A DNA stretch of 33,563 bases from Acidobacteria bacterium Ga0077522 (GTDB lineage: Bacteria > Acidobacteriota > Vicinamibacteria > Vicinamibacterales > Vicinamibacteraceae), in assembly GCA_001464065.1 (NCBI GenBank), contig LNDN01000030.1:1-33563 (forward strand). Reading direction: 5' to 3'. The notes under the pieces were generated by a model that saw only the letters and a program-made list of their open reading frames with translations, did no database searches and was not told the DNA's origin. Of the stretch, positions 19,739 through 26,554 are shown one piece after another (the stretch's first letter is position 1; each line of letters begins with the position of its first letter). Both the position numbers and the translations under genes were made by a program.

Positions 19739-19744
19739 GTCAGG

Positions 19745-19750
19745 TATCAT
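19745..19750 (+). promoter_or_regulatory. Possible -10 box of rnpB (TATCAT)
   Basis: TATCAT matches five of six bases of the sigma-70 -10 consensus. It ends six bases before the inferred rnpB 5' end at 19757, which is the expected spacing. No -35 consensus is seen; repeat sequence lies there. Confidence 0.45.
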
Positions 19751-19756
19751 CCCTTT

Positions 19757-20179
19757 GCGGCAGTCGTCCAGGCGATCGCTGGCAGAGGGACGTGAGTCCG
19801 CTGCTGGAGGAAAGTCCGAACTCCGCAGGGCAGTGCGCCGGGTAACGCCCGGGCGGGGCAACCCGACGGAAAGTGGCACAGAAAAGATACCGCCCTGAGC
19901 GAGGCGTCGGTGGCGCGCAAGCGCCGCCGACGCCGAGTCGAAGGGTAAGGGTGAAAAGGTGCGGTAAGAGCGCACCGCGCGGCCGGCAACGGGCGTGGCA
20001 GGCAAAACCCCGCACGGAGCAAGACCAAATAGGGAGGCGCTCGAGGACGGCCCGTCCGAAGCCTCCGGGTAGGTTGCTCGAGGCCGTCAGCAATGCCGGT
20101 CCCAGAGGAATGATCGCCCGTTCGTGGGCCCGCAAGGGCGCGCGGACCGACAGAATTCGGCTTACCGGATGGCTGCCGC
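19757..20179 (+). ncRNA. rnpB: RNase P RNA, bacterial class A
   Basis: Catalytic RNA of ribonuclease P, which trims the 5' leader of pre-tRNAs. Conserved landmarks occur in the right order: GGAGGAAAGTCCGAACTCC at about 19806-19824; GGCAGTGCGCCGGGTAACGC; the GTGAAAAGGTGCGGTAAGAG segment near 19952; the AGAGGAATGATCGCC core near 20105; and ACAGAATTCGGCTTACCGG at the 3' end. The 5' arm GCGGCAGTCGTCC (19757-19769) pairs over 13 positions (two G-U pairs) with 20167-20179, which forms helix P1 and sets the ends to within a few bases. The length of about 423 nt is slightly above the E. coli RNA. Open frames crossing this region on either strand are not genes. Confidence 0.97.
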
Positions 20180-20197
20180 ACTTCCAGCATCCTACAC

Positions 20198-20217
20198 ACG
20201 CGTGAGGACGCGTGAGG
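20198..20217. repeat. Tandem 10-mer ACGCGTGAGG
   Basis: Two exact copies of ACGCGTGAGG abut between rnpB and the epimerase gene. The second runs into AGA and may supply the purine-rich ribosome-binding stretch (GAGGAGAG) about 12 bases before the ATG at 20232. Confidence 0.5.
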
Positions 20218-20231
20218 AGAGACCACACGAG

Positions 20232-21179
20232 ATGGCGTTCTACCTTGTCACGGGCGGAGCAGGCTTCATCGGGTCGCACATGGTCGAGGCCCTGCGCGGC
20301 CGCGGACATCGGGTGCGCGTGGTGGACAACCTCGTGACCGGTCACCGCCGCAACCTCGCGCACATCGACGAGGTCGAGTTCCTCGAAGGCGATCTCGCCG
20401 ACGAGGCGGTCGCCCGCCGGGCCGTCGAGGGCGTCGAGTACGTGCTCCATCAGGCGGCCATCCCGTCGGTGCCGCGTTCGGTCGAGGACCCCCTCACCTC
20501 GAACCGCGCCAACATCGACGCGACGCTGAGCCTGCTCGTGGCGGCGCGCGATGCCGGCGTGAAGCGCGTCGTGTACGCCGGCAGTTCGTCGGCCTACGGC
20601 AATGCCGCCGCCCTGCCCAAGCAGGAGGACATGCCCACCGGGCCCCTCTCGCCCTATGCGCTGCAGAAGCTCGTGGGCGAGCAGTACATGCAGATGTTCA
20701 CGGAGCTCTACGGGCTGTCCACCGTGACCATCCGCTACTTCAACGTCTTCGGGCCTCGCCAGGATCCGTCGTCGGCCTACTCGGGCGTGATCTCGCTCTT
20801 CATCCGCCATCTCGTCGAGGGCCGGTCGCCGACGATGCACGGCGATGGGGAGCAGACGCGCGACTTCACCTTCGTGGCCAACGTCGTCGATGGCGCGCTC
20901 CGCGCCAGCCAGGCCGAGACGGCGGTGAGCGGCAAGGTCATCAACGTCGCCACCGGGTCGCGAATCTCGCTGAACGACCTGTTCCACACCCTCAAGCGCA
21001 TCACCGGCGCGAACGTGGAGGCCACCTACGGTCCGCCTCGCGCCGGCGACGTGCGGGACTCGCTGGCGGACATCAGCCGCGCCAAGGATCTCCTCGGCTA
21101 CACGCCGCTGGTGCATCTCGAAGACGGGCTGCGACAGACCGTGGCCTGGTTCGCCTCGACCCAGCAGCCGACGGCCTGA
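20232..21179 (+). CDS. UDP-sugar 4-epimerase (GalE/WbpP-like extended SDR)
   Basis: Cytosolic NAD-dependent epimerase of nucleotide sugars, 315 aa. The Rossmann motif TGGAGFIGSH has the glycines at residues 8, 11 and 14. The active site has Ser (AGSSSAYG near 118-120), Tyr142 and Lys146 (YALQK). The IPSVPRSVEDP segment is typical of WbpP/WbgU-type UDP-N-acetylhexosamine 4-epimerases, and RYFNVFGPRQDP is the usual substrate-loop motif. An in-frame ATG at 20124 would place the N-terminus inside rnpB, so the ATG at 20232 is chosen; it directly precedes the first beta strand. It probably feeds envelope glycan synthesis. It is the first gene after rnpB, with the ethanolamine permease gene starting 12 bases after its stop. 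Confidence 0.93.
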   Translation: MAFYLVTGGAGFIGSHMVEALRGRGHRVRVVDNLVTGHRRNLAHIDEVEFLEGDLADEAVARRAVEGVEYVLHQAAIPSVPRSVEDPLTSNRANIDATLSLLVAARDAGVKRVVYAGSSSAYGNAAALPKQEDMPTGPLSPYALQKLVGEQYMQMFTELYGLSTVTIRYFNVFGPRQDPSSAYSGVISLFIRHLVEGRSPTMHGDGEQTRDFTFVANVVDGALRASQAETAVSGKVINVATGSRISLNDLFHTLKRITGANVEATYGPPRAGDVRDSLADISRAKDLLGYTPLVHLEDGLRQTVAWFASTQQPTA

Positions 21180-21191
21180 GCCGCGCGTCGC

Positions 21192-22562
21192 GTGAACGCC
21201 TCCGCGCCGACGACGCCGGGTCTCTCGAGGACGCTGGGGACGTTCCAGCTCTGGGGCATCGCCGTGGGACTCGTCATCTCCGGCGAGTACTTCGGCTGGA
21301 GCTACGGGTGGGCGTCCGCCGGGACGCTGGGCTTCCTCGTGTCGTCGGCGTTCGTGGCGCTGATGTACGGCACGTTCATCTTCAGTTTCACCGAGCTGAC
21401 GACGGCCATCCCGCATGCGGGCGGGCCGTTCGAGTACAGCCGCCGTGCGTTCGGGCCGGTGGGCGGCGTGCTGGCCGGCATGGCCACCCTGATCGAGTTC
21501 CTGTTCGCGCCGCCGGCGATTGCCCTGGCCATCGGCGCGTACATGCATGTGCAGTACGACTGGCTAGAGCCGCGCTGGGGGGCGGTGGGCGCCTACCTGG
21601 TGTTCATGACGCTGAACATCGTCGGCATGCACATCGCCGCCAGCGTCGAGCTGGTCGTGACCCTGGTCGCCATCTTCGAACTGCTCGTCTTCATGGGGGT
21701 GGTGGCGCCGGGCTTCTCGCTGGCGAACTTCGTCGACGGCGGCTGGGCCGGTGCCGACACGTTCTCGCTCGCGAGCCTCGGCGGCATCGTCGCCGCGCTG
21801 CCGTTCGCGATCTGGTTCTTCCTGGCGATCGAGGGCGTGGCCATGGCCGCCGAGGAAGTGCGGGATCCACAGCGATCCATCCCGCGCGCCTACATCGGCG
21901 GCATCGTCACGCTGATCGTGCTGGCAGTGGGCGTGATGATCGCCGCGGGTGGCGTCGGTGACTGGCGGGCGCTCTCGAACATCAACGACCCGCTGCCCCA
22001 GGCGATGAAGCGGGTCGTGGGCGAGGACAGCGGCTGGCTGCACATGTTGCTCTGGCTGGGCCTCTTCGGGCTGGTCGCCTCCTTCCACGGCATCATCATC
22101 GGCTACTCACGACAGATGTTCGCGCTGGCGCGGGCCGGGTACCTGCCGCGCGTGCTGGCACGCGTGCATCCCCGCTTCCATACGCCCCACGTGGCGATCC
22201 TGGCCGGCGGCGTCGTCGGCCTCGCCGCCATCTTCAGTGATGGGCTCGTCCAGATCGCCGGCCAGACTCTGACGGCCACCATCGTCACGATGTCCGTCTT
22301 CGGGGCCATCGTGATGTACATCCTCAGCATGGCCAGCCTGTTCCGGTTGCGGCAGGTCGAGCCCGCGATGGTGCGTCCCTTCATGGCGCCGGCCTACCCC
22401 TGGTTCCCGGCCTTCGCCCTCGCCGCCGCCGTGCTGTGTCTGGTCACGATGGTGTACTTCAACCCGGTCGTGGCGTCGTGGTTCTTCGGGGGGATGGGGG
22501 CGGGACTCGTCTGGTTCCTGCTGGTGCGCGGCCCGCGCGCGACCGCGACGGACGGCCACTGA
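21192..22562 (+). CDS. eat: Ethanolamine permease, APC superfamily
   Basis: A 456-aa inner-membrane transporter of the amino acid-polyamine-organocation superfamily. About twelve hydrophobic helices are present. The opening LGTFQLWGIAVGLVISGEYFGWSYGW is characteristic of the Eat ethanolamine permease group, and PHAGGPFEYSRRAFGP follows in the first loop. Substrate assignment is strengthened by context: eutB begins ten bases after the stop and eutC overlaps eutB, so uptake and deamination of ethanolamine are encoded together. The GTG at 21192 is the first start after the epimerase gene. No riboswitch can fit in the 12-base gap before it. Confidence 0.92.
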   Translation: MNASAPTTPGLSRTLGTFQLWGIAVGLVISGEYFGWSYGWASAGTLGFLVSSAFVALMYGTFIFSFTELTTAIPHAGGPFEYSRRAFGPVGGVLAGMATLIEFLFAPPAIALAIGAYMHVQYDWLEPRWGAVGAYLVFMTLNIVGMHIAASVELVVTLVAIFELLVFMGVVAPGFSLANFVDGGWAGADTFSLASLGGIVAALPFAIWFFLAIEGVAMAAEEVRDPQRSIPRAYIGGIVTLIVLAVGVMIAAGGVGDWRALSNINDPLPQAMKRVVGEDSGWLHMLLWLGLFGLVASFHGIIIGYSRQMFALARAGYLPRVLARVHPRFHTPHVAILAGGVVGLAAIFSDGLVQIAGQTLTATIVTMSVFGAIVMYILSMASLFRLRQVEPAMVRPFMAPAYPWFPAFALAAAVLCLVTMVYFNPVVASWFFGGMGAGLVWFLLVRGPRATATDGH

Positions 22563-22572
22563 GGCGGCATCC

Positions 22573-24039
22573 ATGGCCAGCTACAGTCACACGATCGACG
22601 GCACGCGCCACGTGTTCGACGACCTCCGCACGCTGCTCGCGCGCGCCACGCCCGAGCGGTCCGGCGATCGACTGGCTGGCGTGGCGGCGGCCTCGGCGGA
22701 ACAGCGGGCGGCCGCGCAGATGGCCCTCGCCGACGTGCCGCTGCGGCAGTTCCTCGACGAGGCGGTGATCCCGTACGAGCGCGACGACGTGACGCGACTC
22801 ATCGTCGACACGCACGATCGCGAGGCGTTCGCGCCCATCGCGCACCTGACGGTCGGCAGCTTCCGCGAGTGGCTGCTCTCCGACGAGGTCGATGGGGAGG
22901 GGCTCGCGCGCGTCTGTGCCGGCATCACGCCGGAGATGGCGGCCGCCGTTGCCAAGATCATGCGGGCGCAGGACCTGGTGCTGGCGGCGCGCAAGGTGCG
23001 GGTCGTGACGCGCTTCCGCACCACCCTCGGGCTCGAGGGCCGGATGGCCACCCGGTTGCAGCCCAACCATCCGACCGATGACCTGGCCGGCATCGCGGCC
23101 AGTGTCCTCGACGGCCTGCTCTACGGCAGTGGCGATGCGGTGATCGGCATCAATCCGGCGCTGGACAACGTGGCACAGGTAGTGCGCCTGCTCGAGATGC
23201 TCGACGCGGTCATCCGCCGGTACGACGTGCCGACGCAGGCGTGTGTGCTGACGCATGTCACCAACACGCTGCAGGCCATCGAACGCGGCGCCCCGGTGGA
23301 CCTGGTCTTCCAGTCGATTGGCGGCACCCAGGGCACCAACGAGAGCTTCGGCGTCTCGCTCGCCCTCCTGCGCGAGGCCCACGACGCGGCACGGTCGCTG
23401 CGTCGCGGAGCCACGTTCGCCGACGGGCGCGTCGGCGACCACGTCATGTACTTCGAGACGGGACAGGGCAGTGCGCTGTCGGCCAACGCGAGCCACGGCT
23501 GCGATCAGCAGACGCTGGAGGCGCGCGCCTACGCCGTCGCGCGCCACTTCGCGCCGCTGCTCGTCAACTCGGTGGTCGGCTTCATCGGCCCCGAATATCT
23601 GTACGACGGCAAGCAGATCACGCGCGCCGGCCTCGAAGACCACTTCTGCGGCAAGCTGCTCGGCCTGCCCATGGGCATGGACATCTGCTACACCAACCAC
23701 GCCAATGCCGACGGCGACGACATGGACGTCCTGCTGACCGTCCTCGGGGCCGCCGGCTGTTCGTTCATCATGGGCGTGCCGGGTGCCGACGATGTGATGC
23801 TCAACTACCAGAGCACGTCGTTCCATGACGCGCTGTACGTGCGGCGCGTGCTCGGCTTGCGGCCGGCGCCGGAGTTCGAAGCCTGGTTGGAGCGCATGGC
23901 CATCTTCGCGCCGGGCGAGCGCGCACGCCTGATCGAGCACGCGGCCGGCGTGCCGCCGGCGTTCGCGCGCACGCTGCACGCCGCCGCGCCAGAGTCAGGG
24001 ACAGCCGCGCCGGCGGTGAGGCCGCCTCATGCGTCCTGA
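22573..24039 (+). CDS. eutB: Ethanolamine ammonia-lyase, large subunit
   Basis: Catalytic subunit of the adenosylcobalamin-dependent lyase that splits ethanolamine into acetaldehyde and ammonia. At 488 aa it is near the usual 450-465, with an N-terminal MASYSHTIDGTRHVFDDLRTLLARATPERSGD typical of the family. TIM-barrel active-site segments are visible: RLQPNHPTDD, FQSIGGTQGTNESFGVSL, YFETGQGSALSANASHGCDQQTLEAR, and MGMDICYTNHANADGDDMD with GVPGADDVMLNYQSTSFHD. The C-terminal 30 residues are an extra Ala/Pro-rich tail that overlaps the start of eutC by 11 bases. It works with EutC as an (alpha-beta) hexameric complex. Cobalamin or its uptake is needed, but no cobalamin genes or EutA reactivase are in this window. 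Confidence 0.97.
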   Translation: MASYSHTIDGTRHVFDDLRTLLARATPERSGDRLAGVAAASAEQRAAAQMALADVPLRQFLDEAVIPYERDDVTRLIVDTHDREAFAPIAHLTVGSFREWLLSDEVDGEGLARVCAGITPEMAAAVAKIMRAQDLVLAARKVRVVTRFRTTLGLEGRMATRLQPNHPTDDLAGIAASVLDGLLYGSGDAVIGINPALDNVAQVVRLLEMLDAVIRRYDVPTQACVLTHVTNTLQAIERGAPVDLVFQSIGGTQGTNESFGVSLALLREAHDAARSLRRGATFADGRVGDHVMYFETGQGSALSANASHGCDQQTLEARAYAVARHFAPLLVNSVVGFIGPEYLYDGKQITRAGLEDHFCGKLLGLPMGMDICYTNHANADGDDMDVLLTVLGAAGCSFIMGVPGADDVMLNYQSTSFHDALYVRRVLGLRPAPEFEAWLERMAIFAPGERARLIEHAAGVPPAFARTLHAAAPESGTAAPAVRPPHAS

Positions 24040-24835
24040 GATCGTGATCCCGAACCCGTGGAGTCGCCTGCGGCAGTTCACGCCCGCCCATGTCGGCCTG
24101 GGACGGGCGGGCATCAGTGTTCCCACGTCCGTACACCTGGCGTTCCAGGTGGCCCATGCGCGTGCGAGGGACGCCGTGCACGAGGCGCTCGACGTGTCGC
24201 AGGTCCGCGCCGGGGTCGCCACGCTCGGGCTCGACAGCCTGGCGCTGCGGAGCGCCGCCGAGGATCGCGCGACCTACCTGCAGCGGCCCGACCTCGGTCG
24301 GCAACTCGATGTGGCGTCGCAGCGGGCGCTCGATACCCTTGGCTTGCCGTACCGGGCCGATCGGTTCGACCTGGCGTTCGCGCTGGTCGACGGGCTGTCG
24401 CCGCGAGCCATCCATCGCCACGCCATCCCGCTGCTGGAGCAGGTCCTCGCCGGGCTGCGCGGCAGCCCGCAGCCCTGGGACGTCGCCCCGGTTGCCATCG
24501 TCCAGCAGGGGCGCGTGGCGATCGGTGACGAGATCGGGGCGGCGCTCTGTGCGCAGATGGTCGTGGTGCTGATTGGCGAACGTCCAGGCCTCAGTTCTCC
24601 GGACAGCCTCGGCGCGTATCTGACCTGGGCCCCCGGCGTGGGACGGACCGACGCGGAGCGCAACTGCCTGTCGAACATTCGCCCGGAGGGCATGGCGTAT
24701 GCGGACGCCGCCGCCCGCCTCGTGGCCCTGCTGCACGAGTCACGCCGACGGCAGGTGTCCGGTGTGCCCCTCAAGGACGAACGCGAGGCCCTGCCGGCGC
24801 GGCCGACTTCCCGCAACGTCCTGCTTGCGCCATGA
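24029..24835 (+). CDS. eutC: Ethanolamine ammonia-lyase, small subunit
   Basis: Partner of EutB that completes the adenosylcobalamin-binding site; 268 aa, the usual length. Recognisable segments are FTPAHVGLGRAGISVPTSVHLAFQVAHARARDAVH at the N-terminus, LQRPDLGRQLD, DLAFALVDGLSPRAIHRHA, IGDEIGAALCAQMVVVLIGERPGLSSPDSLGAYLTW, and ERNCLSNIRPEGMAYADAA at the C-terminus. The ATG at 24029 overlaps the eutB stop by 11 bases, so the subunits are translationally coupled. A 321-base non-coding stretch follows. A short eat-eutB-eutC set of this kind supports nitrogen acquisition from ethanolamine in species without microcompartments. Confidence 0.96.
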   Translation: MRPEIVIPNPWSRLRQFTPAHVGLGRAGISVPTSVHLAFQVAHARARDAVHEALDVSQVRAGVATLGLDSLALRSAAEDRATYLQRPDLGRQLDVASQRALDTLGLPYRADRFDLAFALVDGLSPRAIHRHAIPLLEQVLAGLRGSPQPWDVAPVAIVQQGRVAIGDEIGAALCAQMVVVLIGERPGLSSPDSLGAYLTWAPGVGRTDAERNCLSNIRPEGMAYADAAARLVALLHESRRRQVSGVPLKDEREALPARPTSRNVLLAP

Positions 24836-25156
24836 CGTCCGCAACGCCAGTTGCCCCGTCACCTCGCGTTACCGATCACTGACGGGCTGCCATGAGGCAG
24901 ACCGACCGGCGTGGCGTTGCCGCCAGGCCGGCAAGCTGCGTCCCCTCAACGGGTTACCGCGCCACGCGTGCTGCCGGCCGTCGATGGCGCGCGGGTTGCT
25001 CTGAGAGGGGCCGTGCGCGGTCCGGTGAACCTCTTCGTCAGCAAGCGGGCCAACCTCCCGACGTGCCGGACCCGCGCACGCCACCGCGATGGCCGTCGGC
25101 CCTCGCCCGTACCGGTAAGCACGCGTTGTCGCAACGCGTGTCCGAGGAGGAGTGAC
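24836..25156 (+). other. Structured non-coding stretch, candidate leader RNA of the ComEA-like operon
   Basis: No convincing gene lies in these 321 bases. Three strong stems are visible. First, GCGTGGCG (24909-24916) pairs with 24960-24967 and encloses a hairpin TTGCCG/CGGCAA (24917-24934). Second, a 14-bp stem with one bulged C joins 25012-25025 to 25066-25080 and encloses 40 bases. Third, CACGCGTTG/CAACGCGTG (25120-25140) has a three-base loop and sits four bases before the GAGGAGG ribosome-binding site. Words of the type GNGTTACCG/GNGTTGCCG recur (24866, 24914, 24951). I could not match it to a riboswitch class I know. Confidence 0.5.
25120..25140 (+). promoter_or_regulatory. Hairpin next to the ribosome-binding site of the ComEA-like gene
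   Basis: A perfect nine-base-pair stem with loop TCG ends four bases before GAGGAGG (25144-25150), which precedes the ATG at 25157. It could set the accessibility of the site or stop transcription reading in from eutC. Confidence 0.5.
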
Positions 25157-25492
25157 ATGACCCGTTCGATGCTTGCCTTGATCCTCGCCGTGGGTCTCCC
25201 CATGGCGACCGTCCCGTCCACCGCGTCCTACGCCGCGACCCAGGAGACGCGTGCGGCGGCGCCCGCGCAGTCGGTCAACGTCAACACGGCGTCGGTGGCG
25301 CAGTTCGAGGCCCTGCCCGGCATCGGCCCGAGCATGGCGCAGCGCATCGTGGCCTACCGCGAGAAGAACGGCCCCTTCAAGAAGCTCGAGGACCTGATGA
25401 ACGTCCAGGGCATCGGCGAGAAGTCGTTCCTGAAGCTGCGGCCGTTCCTCGCGATCGGTGGGCAGGGTGATGCCAAGGCCACGAAGGGCTGA
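25157..25492 (+). CDS. Secreted ComEA-like helix-hairpin-helix protein
   Basis: A small exported protein (111 aa) of the ComEA type. Residues 1-26 form a signal peptide with a likely cleavage site after ASYA. The mature part opens with VNVNTAS, the usual ComEA start, then has two helix-hairpin-helix motifs: LPGIGPSMAQRIVAYR at 53-68 and VQGIGEKSFLKLRPFL at 83-98. Family proteins bind duplex DNA without sequence preference; in Gram-negative bacteria a periplasmic ComEA ratchets incoming DNA during transformation. A strong GAGGAGG site lies seven bases before the ATG. The pseudopilin gene follows four bases after the stop, which fits a DNA-uptake or pilus context. Short ComEA-like proteins of unknown role are also common, so competence is not proven. 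Confidence 0.88.
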   Translation: MTRSMLALILAVGLPMATVPSTASYAATQETRAAAPAQSVNVNTASVAQFEALPGIGPSMAQRIVAYREKNGPFKKLEDLMNVQGIGEKSFLKLRPFLAIGGQGDAKATKG

Positions 25493-25496
25493 TCCG

Positions 25497-26081
25497 ATGT
25501 CCGCGAGGCGCTCCGTCCGGGGCGCCTCGCTCGGCGAACTACTGGTCGTGCTGGCCATCATCGGTCTCGTGGGCGCCGGGGCCTGGCAGGCGCTCGCGGA
25601 CGTCCGGGCGGCGTGGGCAGGGCGCGAGGCGGCGCGCGGGCTGGTGGCGGATCTGCGCGGCGTCGCCACCGAGGCGCGTCGACAGCGTCGCAGTCTCGCG
25701 ATCGAGGTGGACCTCCTGGCCACGCGCTGGCGCCTCCTCGGCGACGGCAACGGCAACGGCGTCACCGCTGCGGACATCGCCAGTGGGGTCGATGCTCCGC
25801 AGACCGCGTGGCGACGACTGTTCAGGGAAGGGCGGGCCCGCCTCGGCGTGACGCGGGATCTACCGGCGGCCGATGGCGTGGGAGTGGTCCTGGCCGGGAG
25901 CGCACCGATTCAGCTGGGCGCGGCGCCACGCCTGGTGTTCACGCCGCGGGGCACGGCGTCGGCCGCATCCATCTACATCGTGGGAGGGGACGACCGCGTC
26001 TATGCCATTCGCATCCTGGGCAGTACGCAGCGCGTGCGGCTCGTCTGCCTCGGCGTGCGGGGCGTCTGGGAGGCCTGCTGA
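25497..26081 (+). CDS. GspH/FimT-type pseudopilin
   Basis: Type IV pilin-like minor subunit, 194 aa. The prepilin peptidase site is Gly9 followed by ASLGELLVVLAIIGLVG, with the conserved Glu at position +5 (Glu14) and a hydrophobic helix to about residue 30. Cleavage would leave N-terminal Ala instead of the usual Phe. The globular part fits the GspH/FimT domain, with paired beta strands (RRSLAIEVDLLATRWRLLGD, RLVFTPRGTASAASIYIVG). An acidic, Asn-rich loop DGNGNGVTAAD at 83-93 resembles a calcium loop one residue short. In other bacteria FimT-like minor pilins can bind DNA, which would fit the ComEA-like neighbour. No secretin, ATPase or major pilin gene is in the window. The ATG at 25497 is chosen over an upstream one inside the preceding gene. 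Confidence 0.88.
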   Translation: MSARRSVRGASLGELLVVLAIIGLVGAGAWQALADVRAAWAGREAARGLVADLRGVATEARRQRRSLAIEVDLLATRWRLLGDGNGNGVTAADIASGVDAPQTAWRRLFREGRARLGVTRDLPAADGVGVVLAGSAPIQLGAAPRLVFTPRGTASAASIYIVGGDDRVYAIRILGSTQRVRLVCLGVRGVWEAC

Positions 26082-26392
26082 TGGCGGATCTGGTCATCAA
26101 CGAACGTCGCCGGGAACCGCGCCGCGCACCCGCAGGCGATGCGGGAGACCTCGACCCGCACGTGCCGGGCGCCCGCGTGCTGGAAGTCATCGATACGTCG
26201 GCGCGCGGCCTGCGCTGCCGCCTCGCGCAGCCGGTCCGGCCTGGGCGCTCGATGCCGTTGCGCCTGCCGACGGCACACGGCCGGGGCGTCCTGCCCGGGT
26301 TCGTGGTGCGCTGCGAGGTCTGTCGTGTGACGCGGCACGGCGTGCAGTACGAGGCGGCATGGTCACTGGAGTCGCCGTGGCGCCATGAGTAG
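26081..26392 (+). CDS. PilZ-domain protein (probable c-di-GMP binder)
   Basis: A 103-aa single-domain PilZ protein, cytosolic. The two c-di-GMP-binding motifs are present: RxxxR (Arg10 to Arg14, in ERRREPRRA) and a D/NxSxxG motif (Asp38, Ser40 and Gly43, in DTSARG), so ligand binding is likely. The rest forms the short beta-barrel core (CRLAQPVRPGRSMPLRLP and GFVVRCEVCRVTRHGVQYEAAW). It starts at the ATG overlapping the pseudopilin stop by one base (TGATG), so the pseudopilin and a c-di-GMP sensor are made together. This suggests c-di-GMP control of a pilus or DNA-uptake machine, though the partner is unknown. A 17-base palindrome overlaps its stop codon. Confidence 0.87.
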   Translation: MADLVINERRREPRRAPAGDAGDLDPHVPGARVLEVIDTSARGLRCRLAQPVRPGRSMPLRLPTAHGRGVLPGFVVRCEVCRVTRHGVQYEAAWSLESPWRHE

Positions 26393-26402
26393 TAACTACT
26401 CA
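26386..26402. promoter_or_regulatory. Perfect 17-base AT-rich palindrome, candidate operator
   Basis: TGAGTAGTAACTACTCA is a perfect dyad with arms of eight bases around a central A. It overlaps the PilZ stop codon and lies 153 bases upstream of the next gene's ATG. Its low GC content stands out from the surroundings. A one-base centre favours protein binding to duplex DNA over an RNA hairpin. Confidence 0.5.
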
Positions 26403-26554
26403 CGCCGAGGCGGTGGCCGATCGACGATGCGCAGGGGATGCGCCAGGCGACGCCAGACGGGCCTGCAGGGCGGTGCGGTGTTGGCCTGCGGCTTGATTGT
26501 CGCAAGGTGCAGCCCCATCCATTGCGGTCCTCCACACCGACAGGGAACCCGTCC

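Noticed and set aside
21180-21191. Cobalamin riboswitch or promoter for the ethanolamine genes
   Set aside because: Only 12 bases separate the epimerase stop from the permease start; the genes are probably read through from upstream.
24836-24970. Possible c-di-GMP-I (GEMM) riboswitch before the ComEA-like gene
   Set aside because: GGGTTACCG at 24951-24959 resembles the 3' end of that class, but the diagnostic GACGCAAAGCC core and its partner loop are absent on this strand. The region is reported only as an unidentified structured leader.
24892-25155. Short plus-strand open frame of 87 codons in the gap after eutC
   Set aside because: No ribosome-binding site or domain, Arg/Pro/Ala-rich composition, and the DNA there is better explained by long inverted repeats.
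26482-26497. Possible sigma-54 promoter (TGGC-N8-TTGA) ahead of the AAA+ regulator
   Set aside because: The -12 element has GA in place of the near-invariant GC, so it is only a partial match expected by chance.
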